From assembly GCA_036874045.1 (NCBI GenBank), contig CM072339.1:17863501-17927500 (forward strand): DNA of 64,000 nucleotides, written 5' to 3'. A model generated the notes under the pieces. The model saw nothing but the letters and a program-made list of their open reading frames with translations. It was not told where the DNA came from and ran no database searches. Numbering within the stretch: the first letter of the stretch is position 1; each line of letters starts with the position of its first letter. Shown piece after piece: positions 9,826 to 21,429 of this stretch. The translations under genes and the position numbers were made by a program. Origin of the DNA: Cymodocea nodosa. Taxonomy: Eukaryota > Streptophyta > Magnoliopsida > Alismatales > Cymodoceaceae.

Positions 9826-11042
9826 ATGGAATTGCCACTAAGTGTACTGAGAGAAGTATTAAGTTATCTATCAGTTAAATATTTGTGCAGATTGTGATGT
9901 GTCTCAAGACAAATTAGAGAATATGTCATAGAAAGATATTTTCATGGACTACAAGCTTCTAAGATGACGAATATTAAAGATGGCTTTTTATGGAAGTTAT
10001 TCAATCGTAATACAATCAGTTATGAATATCTGAATATAGAAGAAACTGTTAGAATTCCATCTAATACATTAGAAGGAATAGATATTATTATGAGAATTGA
10101 TGAAGGATTGATCATATATAGAATTAAATTAAGGTATACTATTTTGTTACCTGATATTTTTATTAGAAATCTTATCACTAGAGAAGAATGAAATATAGGA
10201 AGACCTAATATGTTTGAAGTACCAACTAAAAATTCTAAGGTAGCATTAACATTTTATGATTAGAATTCAAAGAATCCTAACAAAGTATTTTACTAGAGAC
10301 CAATTAGAAATTGGGATGAAGGATTATGTTTAAATGTTTACAATTTTAAGAATAGATGTTGGAATGAAAATATTATGGTATATCTGGGAGATAGAGCATT
10401 AGTTAACAACATTCATGTGATACTTGATGGTTATATATATATATATATATATATTAATTTTAATATCTATCCTTTGAATTCATCAGAAAATAGTCCCATC
10501 GAATTTGAGAAATTAACGGTTATATATATCTAGTCATAAATATATTAGATGCATTTAGATCTAGTTTATACATAGTGAGCATAGACAATTATGATGAATT
10601 TATAAAAATATTACCTATACATCAGGTCATAGCTAAACCACCATCTGTAGAATATGATAAAATTCAATTAGGATTATGGTATAGTGAATCTGATAATCTT
10701 ACTTTATGTCTAGTAAGATGGTTGAATGACCTTATGTAATTTCAAATATGGATAGTGAAAGACCTGAATGAATGTAAGTGGGAAGATGAGTACATTGAAG
10801 TATTTATGGAAATAAAAATATTTACATTACTATGGTCGAGGAAAGGAGCCTTATCTGCATTTCATTTCATTAATAGTAATACTCTTATATTTAGTGTTGA
10901 TAACATACTGTAAGTTTATAAATTAAAAAGACGAGTAAATTGCATAAAAGTAGAATTAATAGCAAGAAGAATAATGCCTAAAGGTTTTGCTTGGACTGAC
11001 ATGTTCATTCCATTTGTCACTACTTTTCAATCATGTTCTTAA
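9826..11042 (+). pseudogene. F-box / F-box-associated protein relic, copy 2
   Basis: From ATG 9826 the frame gives MELPLSVLREVLSYLS, then VKYLCRL, a TGA at the position of a Cys in copy 1, and CVSRQI: the F-box core again. It continues in the same frame without the copy-1 frameshift through FNRNTISYEYL, LEGIDIIMRIDEGLIIYRI and LPDIFIRN to a TGA at 10189. Later segments match copy 1: NENIMVYLG, then after an A+T insertion SIDNYDEFI, LCLVRW, FQIWIVKDLNE and the ending FQSC before TAA 11040-11042. The two copies differ at many positions, so the capture or duplication is old. Both are dead. Upstream (9700-9760) is a GTTGAGTTA cluster. Function in the ancestor would have been SCF substrate recognition; the substrate is unknown. 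Confidence 0.72.
10430..10532. repeat. A+T microsatellite and about 75-bp insertion inside F-box copy 2
   Basis: A (TA)n run at 10437-10453 is followed by a segment absent from copy 1 that ends where GGTTATATATAT is repeated (10519-10531). The repeated edge looks like a target or slippage duplication. It shifts the frame of copy 2. Confidence 0.55.
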
Positions 11043-11529
11043 ACTGCAATTTTGTATTTTAGTGTTATGTGTATTCTACATTTATATATACAAAAAAAAA
11101 ACTTTAATTTATGTTTTATTTGTCTTACAAGAAAAACAAAAATATCAATTTAATTTGTTGATATCTGTTCTAAGAAACCAACTAGCTTGCTTATAAGCCA
11201 CCAAAGGTGTAGGAGCCTGAGTTTCACACAATGCAGTTATCTAACAATATATGTTTTACTTTTTGTTATATTGTTATATGTTTTAATTTTATTTGTGAAT
11301 GAAAAGCTTTTCAGGATCAAAAGTTAGAAGATATTAATCAAGATACAAACAAACAAGGTATTTTGATTCATTACCTGGCCTAAATTTATATTCATGTGTA
11401 GTTCGTTGAGCTATTCACTAACTCAATGAACTAAGTTCATTAATTTAGGTGCTAAGTTAACGAAATAGTATCATACCTGCTATTATATACTATATTCTCT
11501 GTTAATCTTTTACATTGAGTAAAATGGTA

Positions 11530-11544
11530 GGTATGGGGGAGAGG
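11530..11544 (+). other. Polypurine-tract-like GGTATGGGGGAGAGG
   Basis: Counterpart of the tract at 2469 in E1, at the same distance (about 0.5 kb) downstream of the F-box stop. A diverged GTTGAGTTA cluster lies just upstream at 11396-11470. Confidence 0.55.
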
Positions 11545-12900
11545 TAATTAGATTAAAATCAAATTAAATCTTGTCAATTGTATGAATTAGGATTGTTCTG
11601 CAATTTTCTGTAAAATCTGAAATTTTTTTTTTATGAATTTTGCTGCAACCTTCCGAAAGTTACTTGAAACCTTCCAAAAGTTAGCTGAAACCTTTTGAAA
11701 ACTATATATACCTAGGTTACGGCAAAAGATACAATATATTGACAACAAAGTATTATAATATCTTATGTTTTAACAAAATTTTATGAGTTTAACTACTTTA
11801 CCATTTTAAAATAGAAATCGATATGCTTAATAGAAATTTAGAATTTGTTTAAAATCCTGAAAAGTTAAATTGTTGATTTTTAGATTGAACAAACTACATA
11901 TGATTACAGATAAATTTAACTTAATTGATTAAACTTGTAAAATGATTTATATGTAAATCATATTAAACTACTAGTAAAAAGTATGAATTTATTGATATTG
12001 ATTCATATTTTAAGTAGATTGTAGAAGCAAGATTATATGAGATTTGTGCTTTATTGAATTTGTATTAATGAAATATATTTATATTATGCTAAAAAGAAAA
12101 AAATGCTTACAAAGTGAAAAGCTTTGAGAGTTTATTAATTTGTTTGATCACAAGTATTTTGTACTTGAGCATATAGGTATGTAAGGATTGTTGGTTTGAT
12201 AAATGACTTTAAATCTAGCAACCTAAGGTCTTGATAAAACCTGGAATTGTTGATTGAAAGCTCATTACATGCGTACACTAGACAACTCTTGTATAATTCA
12301 AGCTTTTCAAACTAACTTTTAAAGTAACAATATTCATAAACTATTCTGAAAAGATGAAAGTATTTCATTAAAAGTACAGGTATCTTAGAATCAAGTATAG
12401 GCTTTGCTAATATGATTACTAATGTATGAATCTAAACTAGTACTTTTGAAAGTATTTATTTAAGATACATTTCATTACTCCTCTTATTTTAATCATATTA
12501 AGTTTGAAGTTGTATTTTGATTCATATGTAGTTAAAATAGATTTTAAAAATCATATTGGAAAATTTAGGATAACATATGTTTTTGAAAAAAAAGAAAAGA
12601 AATTGACAATATAGTACAACTTCCACCTATTTTATGCAAGTTATTTTGTATGTTATTTAAATATTTTTGAAATATATTTGTGAAGGAGGAAGAACAATGC
12701 TAAATTAGATTGACAATTTTCAAAGAATATATTCATGTTAATCTAACTTTAGTTTCCTTAGAATACTAGTTGAATAGACATTTTCAAAACAACGTAGATT
12801 TATAAAGAAGAGAGATAGTATGAATACTTTAGAGAAAATTCTTAGTAAGACTATAATAGGTTTGCTAAGGAATTAGTAAAATTTAGGGAAGTATTTAGAA
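11545..12900. other. Non-coding spacer of E2
   Basis: The first 340 bases match the start of the E1 LTR region (shared TAATATCTTATGTTTT block and the ATTTTAAAAT block). The remaining kilobase is A+T-rich and has no recognisable coding content. Whether it belongs to the LTR or to the internal region is unresolved. Confidence 0.4.
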
Positions 12901-12901
12901 T

Positions 12902-14560
12902 GAAATTGTGCATAATATTAGTGACTAATGAATGGTTAATTGCATAATATTTAGTTTATTATATGAAAATTAAGCCATTATATTACAATTATATGAATAT
13001 ATGCCTTAATTAAAGAATATGCATAATTTCAAGGAATTAGCATTAATTAAGTATTAAAAGCTTGAAAGCCTAACTCATAAAGTTACTAAGGTAAGTTTAT
13101 GAACCTTTATAAATTTACTAAGGTAAGTTTATGGAACCTCATAAAGTTAGGAATTATTTCACACGTCCACTTTTAAATGATTAAGAATTACTTCTTTTAC
13201 ATGTCAAGTGTTAAATGTTATACAAATATGTACTTGTTTTACTAAATTATAAAACTGAATGAGTCCATTGAGTTAAGCTTAACTCAACGAGATCAGTCCA
13301 TTGAGTTAAGAGTTAAGTCAACAGAGTAAGTTCGTTGAGTTACACTAACTCCACATACTAGTTATTTTCTAATATTCGATTGTGAGCAGTTGCAGGAAAT
13401 TCGAATGAAACCACGTTGCACAAATTACACCATGATCTAAATTGTGGAATGAAGAAATAATCACCATCATTGATGTGAAGGAAGAAAATTCAATTAGTCA
13501 TTTAGACAGAAGTAGTTATTATTGAAAGAAATATAAAAAGAAAAGAATGAATAAGGGGTGGAAAACCACGCTAACTGCAGCAAATGTCGGATGTTCCTTG
13601 ATGTTCCACCACCTCTACTAATCACCAACCATCGAAAGTCTATGAGGATACTTTCCAAATATCAGGTCAATTTCGAGCCAAACATGGTGATTAACAACCA
13701 TTGTGAGGAGTGATCGTGTCACAAGAATGAAAGACATTTTCACCAAGCACCAAATTATCTCTAATGAGACAGTAAAACTTCTAGCCTTAGTTTCAGGTTA
13801 ATGTCACTATACTAAAGAAGAGATTAACTTACAAAAGTCTCAGTTCGTGATCCCATAGGGAGAGGAGCATGTGACAATAAGTGATTAAGTTTTCAGTGAT
13901 GTAAACACATCGCATGTAGTGATAAAAGTTCTTACTATTGATAGAAAATTTTACCTTTCACCTTCTATTCATCTTCAAGAACATAAAAACAAAATAAAAA
14001 CTCATTATCTATTTTTATATTTATAAAATCTATGTTGTATCGTTTGTTAAATGTTTTGTATTTATTTTATTCCAATGAATAGAAAATCATATTACTAATT
14101 ACTGAAAGTAGTTAGTATTAAATCCTAAATACTAGAGTCAATCAATGAATATTTATAATATAAACTAGCATTAGAAGCTTAATTGATATTGTTTACATTT
14201 TATGGAACCACTTAATAGATGATTATATTCCTTTGTGGACAACAATATTAATTTGAAGTTACTAGTGAAGCTCATTGAGTTAACTTAACTCCACGAGGAT
14301 AGTCTGTTGAGATAACTATAACTCGACAAACTAAATACGTTGAGTTAATAGTAAGTCAACAGAGCGAGTAATCCAGAACACAAAAACATTTGGTTGTGAA
14401 AATTTAAATAGTCTAAGATTTTTAATCATTTCTTGTAAGATCAACCTATACTTGCACACTTATGTGATAGACACTGTGCATTTATAGTTAATGAAACGAG
14501 CAAATTTACTAAACTTAAATCTTACTCATGAAAACTATTTGTTTACTTAAAGAATTATTA
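12902..14560 (+). repeat. LTR B (3' LTR of E2)
   Basis: Full-length relative of LTR A and of the reversed LTR at 23347-24908. Contains GTTGAGTTA clusters at 13256-13355 and 14265-14365, a TATA block at 13530, and the terminal block with CCTATACTTGCACAC and GATAGACACTGTGCA. A primer site is not recognisable after it; the sequence runs into an antisense coding relic. Confidence 0.75.
13530..13538 (+). promoter_or_regulatory. LTR TATA box (E2, copy B)
   Basis: AATATAAAA in the block conserved among the four LTRs. Confidence 0.5.
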
Positions 14561-14619
14561 GTATACATATATTTGAGTAAATAAGAGAAGAACATATACC
14601 CCTTTATTTTTTGATATTT

Positions 14620-16040
14620 TTCATATGCTTCCTATCTCTTAAAATAAACTACATTCATCATTATTGCTGTTGAGGGGTCAGGAAACTGAACTTCCATTTC
14701 ATGCTCTAAAGGGATTTGTTCTTCAATTTCCTCCTCTAATTGTTGATTTTGCTACTGAAGTGAGGAGCTGTCTAGAGATTCCTGTTCTTCATATTTGATT
14801 TGTGGTAAAGAGCTTGTAGCACTCTCCACACTCTTTTCCTTAAAACCATCCAAATATTTCTAAAGAATTTCATCCTCTTCATTGGAATTCTCCGAATCTT
14901 CTTTTTCAGTTTCTTCTCCTTCTTCTTCTTCCTCTTCTCTATAATCTCCATAATTAATGTTCTTTTAGTGTTGGTGGAAGATTTGGATGCAAATTTGGGC
15001 ACAACAGTTTCTACCCATTCTATTTCTTCTTCCTCTACTTCTTATTGCCTTCTTGCTACTATTATTCTTGCTCTTCCTCCTGATAATAAATCAATATATA
15101 TAAACTCTTTATGCCCTTTTGTCAAAATTATAGGCTCTTGTTTAATTGTTGGAGCTTTAAACATTACTTCTTTCGCTTTTCTTCTTATTAATTGTGTTTG
15201 TTCTTCATCTTCTTCCTCTAATAATAAATCTATAAAAATGAGCTCTTTACGCCTTATTATCATAGGTTCTAGCATTTCTTACTTAATATTGACTAACCTT
15301 GAAGGACCAGCTTCAGGTTCTTTTAATGTAATAACTAGTGTTACTCTAGTTTCTACATAATATTGTTCCATTGTAATATCATAATGGGCCTTTAATCTAT
15401 CTTCTGCTCATTTCTTCTTCATTGCATCATACAAAACTAAGGCTTTAGCAAAAGCCATAGATTCATCCTCTCCTTGCTCTTTACAAAGTTGAACCAATTT
15501 GTCAAATTCTTTCTTTTCCTCCTCCAATTCTAGACACAAAAATTGAACTTTTGTTCTAGGTATTTCTAGTTGTTGTGAGGGTCCAGGTTGTTCCTGCTCT
15601 TACTATTGTTCTTGTTTATTTATATGTCTTTCTACAACACAATATATATGATGCAAAAACCATGCTCTTGATTTTCATTGGATCAGTTCTAAGGTAGTTT
15701 CAATATTAGGCTTAATCCTACGTTCTCTATTAACTACAGATTCTATTGCTACTCTCATTCTTGTTTTGAAAATACTAGGAATTGTAACATTCAATTCAAT
15801 TATTTTCTTAGTAAAATGAAGGATCTTTCTTCTATCTCTAGTAGCTCTTTCTCCCTAGTTGTATTTTTGATCTTTTTCCAAGAATGTCATGCCTTTGACT
15901 AATGAAGAAAGTTTGTGAAGTCAATCTCATCCCACTAGTTCTACACCATATTCAATTTTGTGGTCTTATAGAACAAAATGGATGTTTGATTTCGCTTGAG
16001 CTTCTAAGTTTCTAATGATTTTTTCTGATAATGCCCCCAA
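14620..16040 (-). pseudogene. Antisense coding relic right of LTR B (highly charged, Athila-like?)
   Basis: On the minus strand from 16040 downward, long protein-like stretches alternate with few stops: LSEKIIRNLEAQAKSNIHFV, KIEYGVELVG, RRKILHFTKKIIELNV, SIFKTRMRVAIESVVNRE, then a Glu/Lys-rich part with LELEEEKKEFDKLVQLCKE (coiled coil), AKALVLYDAMKKK, then acidic LLLEEEDEEQTQ and a Lys-rich region near 14900. The start resembles the N-terminal part of Athila-type ORF1, and the EIPRTKVQFL to coiled-coil order suggests a structural, gag-like protein; this is inference. It faces LTR B rather than continuing from it. Some gypsy families of the Tat lineage carry antisense extra ORFs next to an LTR, which is one explanation; a separate minus-strand element is another. 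Confidence 0.45.
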
Positions 16041-16655
16041 TCTAAAGTTTTAAGGGTTAAATAAGCCTTAAGTTTTAGTGTGTTATCAGGTTATTTCCCA
16101 CTCAAATTATGTATAACTTAAATTTACTACTTCGTTGAGTTGCACGTTAACTCAATAAACTAAATTTGTGGATTTATCCTAGTACTTCATTGAATTACAT
16201 GTTTACTCAATGAAATAAGTTCGTGGACTTATTGATAAACTCAACAAAGTAAGTTCATTGAGTTAAGCGTAACTCAACGAACTTCCATAAAAGCTATATC
16301 TAATAAAAAATATAATATATATATATTAATATATTTTCTCTTTCAATTAAACAAGAAAGATTCTCAGTCTGACCAACTCTAGGTTATATAATTTTTTTCA
16401 AATTTGGTTAAACTGCTACTATGTTTCGATCGAACTAATGATTAATATATATTTTTCTTTTTCTTCTATTTTCGATTTTGGTCAAATTATTGGATTTTCA
16501 GTTAGACCAAAATGAAATATATATATATATAAATATTCAAAATGTCAATTGAATCAAGACTTTGTTTCGGTTAAACCGACACTACATAATTATATATTAT
16601 AATAATTTTTTTCTTTAAACTTTAGTTGAATCAAGACAATGTTCTAGTCAAACTG
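16041..16655. repeat. A+T-rich spacer with GTTGAGTTA cluster
   Basis: A cluster of at least six half-sites lies at 16125-16285 (for example CGTTGAGTTGCACG, TAACTCAATAAAC, CATTGAGTTAAGCG, TAACTCAACGAAC). The rest is A+T-rich with TA runs; no coding content seen. Confidence 0.6.
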
Positions 16656-17206
16656 AAATTACTTTAACTGAAATTGCACAAGAAAAAAGATTCTATTATC
16701 AATGTTTCTGAAGTCCATTGTGAGGGGTGTGGCCTTGATGACCATAGTATTAATCATTGTCCCATGATTTATGGGCATGCAGAATCAATCTATGCTATGC
16801 AGAATTTCAAAGGAAGTTATAACTCCCCATTTTATAATCCCAATTGGAGAAACCACCCAAATTTTCCTAGAAGACACAAGATTATCAAAAGGGTGGACAA
16901 CCAAGTGGAATAGGGGTTGGTCCTTCGCATTCTAGTCAGTTTGCCCTAACCTTACCTACTTTACCAACCCCTCCTCAACCTTCTATTATCGAGTTAGAAA
17001 AGTGATTAATTGAAATGAAAAAAGGCATCCACTCACTATTAAAGATCACACCGGTTATTACTAAACATTTAGTGGCTATTAAGAATTTAGAGTCTCAACT
17101 TGAACGTCTATTACCCCAATCTGTACTACCTACTAATAGACAAACCTTACCTAGTCAACATATGCCCAACCTTAAAGTCAACCATGGGGGAGGGAGTATT
17201 TCTTGA
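16656..17206 (+). pseudogene. Gypsy gag C-terminal relic (element E3)
   Basis: Codons 16674-16913 include CEGCGLDDHSINHCP, a CX2CX4HX4C zinc knuckle with all ligands intact, then a Tyr/Asn-rich stretch and NPNWRNHPNF, which is typical of the end of plant gypsy gag. After a stop the adjacent reading 17015-17206 shows a helical segment with LESQLERLLPQ, the usual coiled-coil end of such gags. The protease and RT that should follow are absent; instead about 1.8 kb of non-coding sequence leads to a purine tract at 19030. The gag start is missing too. It resembles E4 (27450-28559), which has the same gag end and the same non-coding module. Confidence 0.8.
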
Positions 17207-19029
17207 TTTCGTCTTCACAAATGATAATGCTAGCATTTGAAATAAAAATAAAAATAATAAAACCAAAAATAGAAACATTTACTTCACTTGTTAGTAAAAT
17301 GTTCTTCTACATATGTTTATTTCAAGTTTTAACCTATGTGTAAGTTTTGATTTTTTTCATATGTTTATTTCAAGTTTTAACCTATGTGTAAGTTTTGATA
17401 GCTTTCGTCACCAAGTGAGGTACACTCTTCTTGACCCTACTCTTATATCATGCACTTCAATGTTGTTTATTGAAAATTATTTCCTTAACATGCCACTCCA
17501 TAGTATGTTCTAGGAATAATACATTTTATCATACTCTTATACACCTACATCCCATGTTAGGTATAGGGGGGCATATTATTGTCTTACTTGTCTTTTTATC
17601 ATCTTTATGCTTATCGCCTTGCTAAAATGATATTCTTTTTCATTGAGGACAATGCAACATTCAGGTATGGGGGGAAGCATTTGACGATAACTTTTATGTT
17701 GTTGCTATTTTTATGTTTTTTATGTAATTTTGAGTTTTTGATTTGAAGTTTAATGAGGTGACAAAAACTCAAGAGTTGCTACTAGAATTTATGGGTTTAC
17801 CCTATTTCTTTTAAGTGCTAACTCTAGAGTAAAAAAGTATTGGACTTACATAGATAAGTTCTTTAGAGGAAGATAAGTCTCATGTTAATATATTTTTGGG
17901 TGAGTCTTCCTTGTCATTTGGACTAATACCTTGCTTTTACTTTTACAACACTTTCAAGTGATCTCTAAGTTGAGTGCCACTACAAAAAGAATTATCTATC
18001 GTGTAACATTAAGGTGAGTTATTTAGGATCCTCTTAAACTTTCACAAGAATTTGAAGGTTGTGTTTAGTAGAGTACCAAAGCCACCACTACTAGCATGCT
18101 AAGAGTATCTTTAGGTTTAAGTTTTTAGAGTGTTAAAAAAAAATGAAAAAATGATGAAAAAATATATATATATATATGCATATAAAAAAAAGGGGATGAA
18201 AAATACTAAAAATTTTGAAAAAGAGAGAGAAAGAAAGAATAAGAGTAAATATATATATATATAAAATGGAAGCTTAGAGCTAATTGGGATGTAAGCAAGT
18301 AGTGGACTTCTTGAGATTTTAGCTTTCCCTTTCTTTTTGTGAGTGTTGGGTTGTTAGTATGATTAGTTGTTGGTACTTTGGTCACATCTATTAGGTACTC
18401 TTCAACATTTTTCATTGGAAGTGAGGGAGTTGTAGTCACAACCTACTATCTTTTGTTGTTATTATATATTCATACTTGCACTCTATACTTTCTTATGTGT
18501 AGTGAGGGTAAGACTCTTATTGGTGCAAGGCAAATGGTTCTTGTGAGTAGGTGACTCCCCATGCACACTAATGTGAGCTTGTTCAAATCTAGAGAACTAG
18601 TGAGATATTCATTTCTTTTGAACCACCTCCATGTCCTAATGACTTTAATAGCGACAATTGAGCTTAGCAACTTCTCACTTGATTCCTAATCTCCTTTTCA
18701 GTTTTCTGTTGTCTTTTGTGCTTTGTTTACTTGCATTTTATTATATGTGATAGTATATTCATGTGTGTTTTAATTCTTGTTTTGATTTGGACTTTATGGG
18801 TGTGTCCATTGTAAACCCTTTAGAGACACAACTCCACCCCTAGGGTGACCTATGGGTTTAATGGTTTGTTACATATGCTAAATGCAATCGTCACACCTAT
18901 GAAAAGGAGTATAATTAGGATTTCTTATTTTTAGTAAGTGCATTTTTGTCTTTATAGTTCTCTAATGTATTCTATTCTATGCTTCTTTATTTACTTTGTC
19001 TAAGCTTTATTTAGGACTAGCAAAGTTTA
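17207..19029 (+). other. Non-coding 3' module of E3
   Basis: No coding content. Contains a direct duplication near 17310-17390 (TATGTTTATTTCAAGTTTTA twice), a first purine tract at 17663-17676 after CATTGAGGACAATGC, A+T runs near 18160-18260, and ends with ACTAGCAAAGTTTAGGTATG. Successive blocks match 28600-30250 of E4 in the same order, so it is a conserved untranslated module rather than random filler. Confidence 0.6.
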
Positions 19030-19040
19030 GGTATGGGGGA
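19030..19040 (+). other. Polypurine tract of E3
   Basis: GGTATGGGGGA after GGACTAGCAAAG, the arrangement commonly found before gypsy 3' LTRs in plants. Confidence 0.6.
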
Positions 19041-19043
19041 ATT

Positions 19044-21425
19044 TGTGCAATGTCAATTTGTATTATTCTATATGTCATTATTCATGCATATTATAATTAT
19101 AATGTGAAAATATTGAAGATATTATGAGAAATTACATGTAATGCACTTTTAAATGTTTATGCATGTTATTTAAGTTCAAATATGTTTAAATGCACAAATT
19201 GAACCACATGTTTTATACTTAATGTTTGGAAGCACATTTTGATTATGTATTAGATGTTTATTACTTTAGTTTATTTAGATAATTTTTATTATGACTAATG
19301 TTTGATTATTAATGTAATTTAAGTTATTTGGTTGCAAAGTAAAATCATAAGGGATGATATGGGTGTTTTGGGAATTGAGGAAATAGCCAACTACCAACTC
19401 TAACCTCCTCTCTTCCTCCCCAATCATGATCTCTAGCCACTCCTATCAAGCAACCATTGACCATCTCTCTCTCTTAAAAAGCACAACCTATGACAGCCAA
19501 AACTCTCTCTCTCGATCTTTTCTCTTCTCCTAGCCCCTAACACAAAGAAGAAAACCTCCATGGCTACAATTTGAGTTTTCCATTGTCCTCCCATCTCTAA
19601 TGACATCCTTAGTGTAAGGCAACAATGTGGAGAATGCTTGGACAAGGCACCCTTGCTACAGATTCGTGGAGTATCCATTTCAGTCGAGTTTCCTTCTCTC
19701 CCTTGAAGAGCTCTCATCTCCAGTGACATCCTTGGTGTAAGGTAGCAACGTGGAGAAGGTTTGCATACTCATGGGAAGAGAAGAATACCATTGTAGCTAC
19801 TCCTTTCTAACAAGGAATGGACTATAGTTAGACATTGTCTAGTGGGATCTAACATTGCATTTTTGGGTTCATGTAAAGCCTCCCTACTTCGGTGATGATT
19901 CTTAGTGGTGGCAACCCAAGAGTAGCATGTGGAGAAGGCTTAGACAACATCTTCAGTGAATTTTAGGTGTTTGTTGGCTGAACTTCAAGTAAGAATATGA
20001 GGAAGGAAGATCATTTATATTTGCATACGTTCTTGTTGTGTATGCATATTATAATGTTATGTGTTTGTATGTGTGACTTTGCATCTTATGTTTGTGTGTG
20101 TTTTTGCATTAATAGGTTAGTTGTTAATGTTAGTATCATTATTTTAATGTTAATACTTTACCTTTCAAGTTTAATGAAATTTATATTTGAAAATAGATGA
20201 GCCTTGTTAATATTGTGAATACCTACATATAAGTTGTTAGTTTACATGACTAACTCAATTAACCCTTTTATCTTCATTTCATTTATTCATAGAAATGAAT
20301 TTTGATCATGTACATAATAGTGAATAGATGTATTAGATGTATTTTAGGTGTAGATTCATGGTAAAGAAGTGTCATAATTCAATGTAATACCAAGTAAGAG
20401 TTTCTTTGGTAATCCATTACCAAGTCCATTGAGTTAACTAGTAACTCAACGAACATAGAGTTAACTAAGTAAAACTTAATTCAATCAAAAGTTAAGTTTT
20501 CAGTGGAGTTTTTGAAAGTTTCTTGATGCGATATTGAATGGTTTTTCATGTAGTTTCATTTTTTGGTGTTTTTGGAATTTTTTGGAATGATTTGGTTAGA
20601 GTTTTCGAATTTTGAAATCAAAGATACAATTGCCTTGTTTTCTATTCTAAACGTTGGATTTTGTGCTTTAAAGAAGAATATGTTTCATGAGTTATACTTA
20701 ATGAAATCTAGTTCTGTAAAAGACAATAGTTAGATTATTGACTTATTTTTCTATGATTTAATTTCATTAGTTTTCACAAAGAATTCAAGGAGGTATGATC
20801 TTTCTTTTGATAGTTTGCAATTCAGTAATCACCTAGATTGTTATGCACTCTCTTGATTAGATAACTGTTGGCAGCACTTCAAGAGGAGTTTTTCCCTGAA
20901 ATCTCTTTTGTTATTTTCTACCTTGATGAGCCTTTATTCCTTGTATTTTTACTGAATTTATTCTTTGGTAGGATGAAAGGAAAAGAGTGTAGAGTTAAGC
21001 TTAATTTCAGTTATTTTTAGGTAGGACAGTTCTAGTGATTCTTTTACTTTCTTTCATCTCTCCTTGTATTAATCATTTTTGAATGATATTCAAGAAAAGA
21101 ACATTCTAGAAATATTCATAGAATTAGAAGAACTATGTTGTCCATAGATCAAATTATGCTTCACTTCTATTGAATGTTTTCACTTCATAAGGATATGTTA
21201 AACTATGAAAATGATTAGAATACATATTAAGATGACATTGAGTTTCACTTTGCATTTCCTTGAATTTCTCTTAAAAAAATTTTAAAGGCTTAATAACATT
21301 TGACTTTACAAGATTTTGGATTTACTTTAAACAAGTTCCCTATGAATCGACTCGTACTCGCATGCTATCTATGATAGGCATCATGTATTTGCGATTATAA
21401 ATTTTAAAATCGAGTTTTTATAGTG
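19044..21425 (+). repeat. 3' LTR of E3 (about 2.4 kb)
   Basis: Starts with TGTGCAATGTC after the purine tract and ends with the block CCCTATGAATCGACTCGTAC and GATAGGCATCATG, equivalent to the terminal block of the other LTRs. Contains a GTTGAGTTA cluster at 20425-20470. The right edge merges with the antisense RT/RNase H relic at about 21430. Confidence 0.55.
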
Positions 21426-21429
21426 TACA

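Larger units (their letters stand above)
8461..14560 (+). mobile_element. Element E2: non-autonomous LTR element carrying F-box copy 2
   Basis: Two LTR copies in the same orientation (8461-9472, truncated; 12902-14560) enclose a gag-like tail (9473-9580), an F-box relic (9826-11042), a purine tract (11530) and a 1.35-kb spacer. Left LTR sequence stops abruptly at about 9472, so its 3' part, the primer site and the gag start are deleted. No pol domain is present inside. The layout equals that of E1, which shows both descend from one cargo-bearing ancestor. Alternatively the LTR may begin right after the purine tract and include the spacer. Confidence 0.6.

Noticed and set aside
20997..21260. 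Possible coding sequence near the end of the E3 LTR
   Set aside because: No frame remains open for a useful length and the region aligns with LTR sequence.
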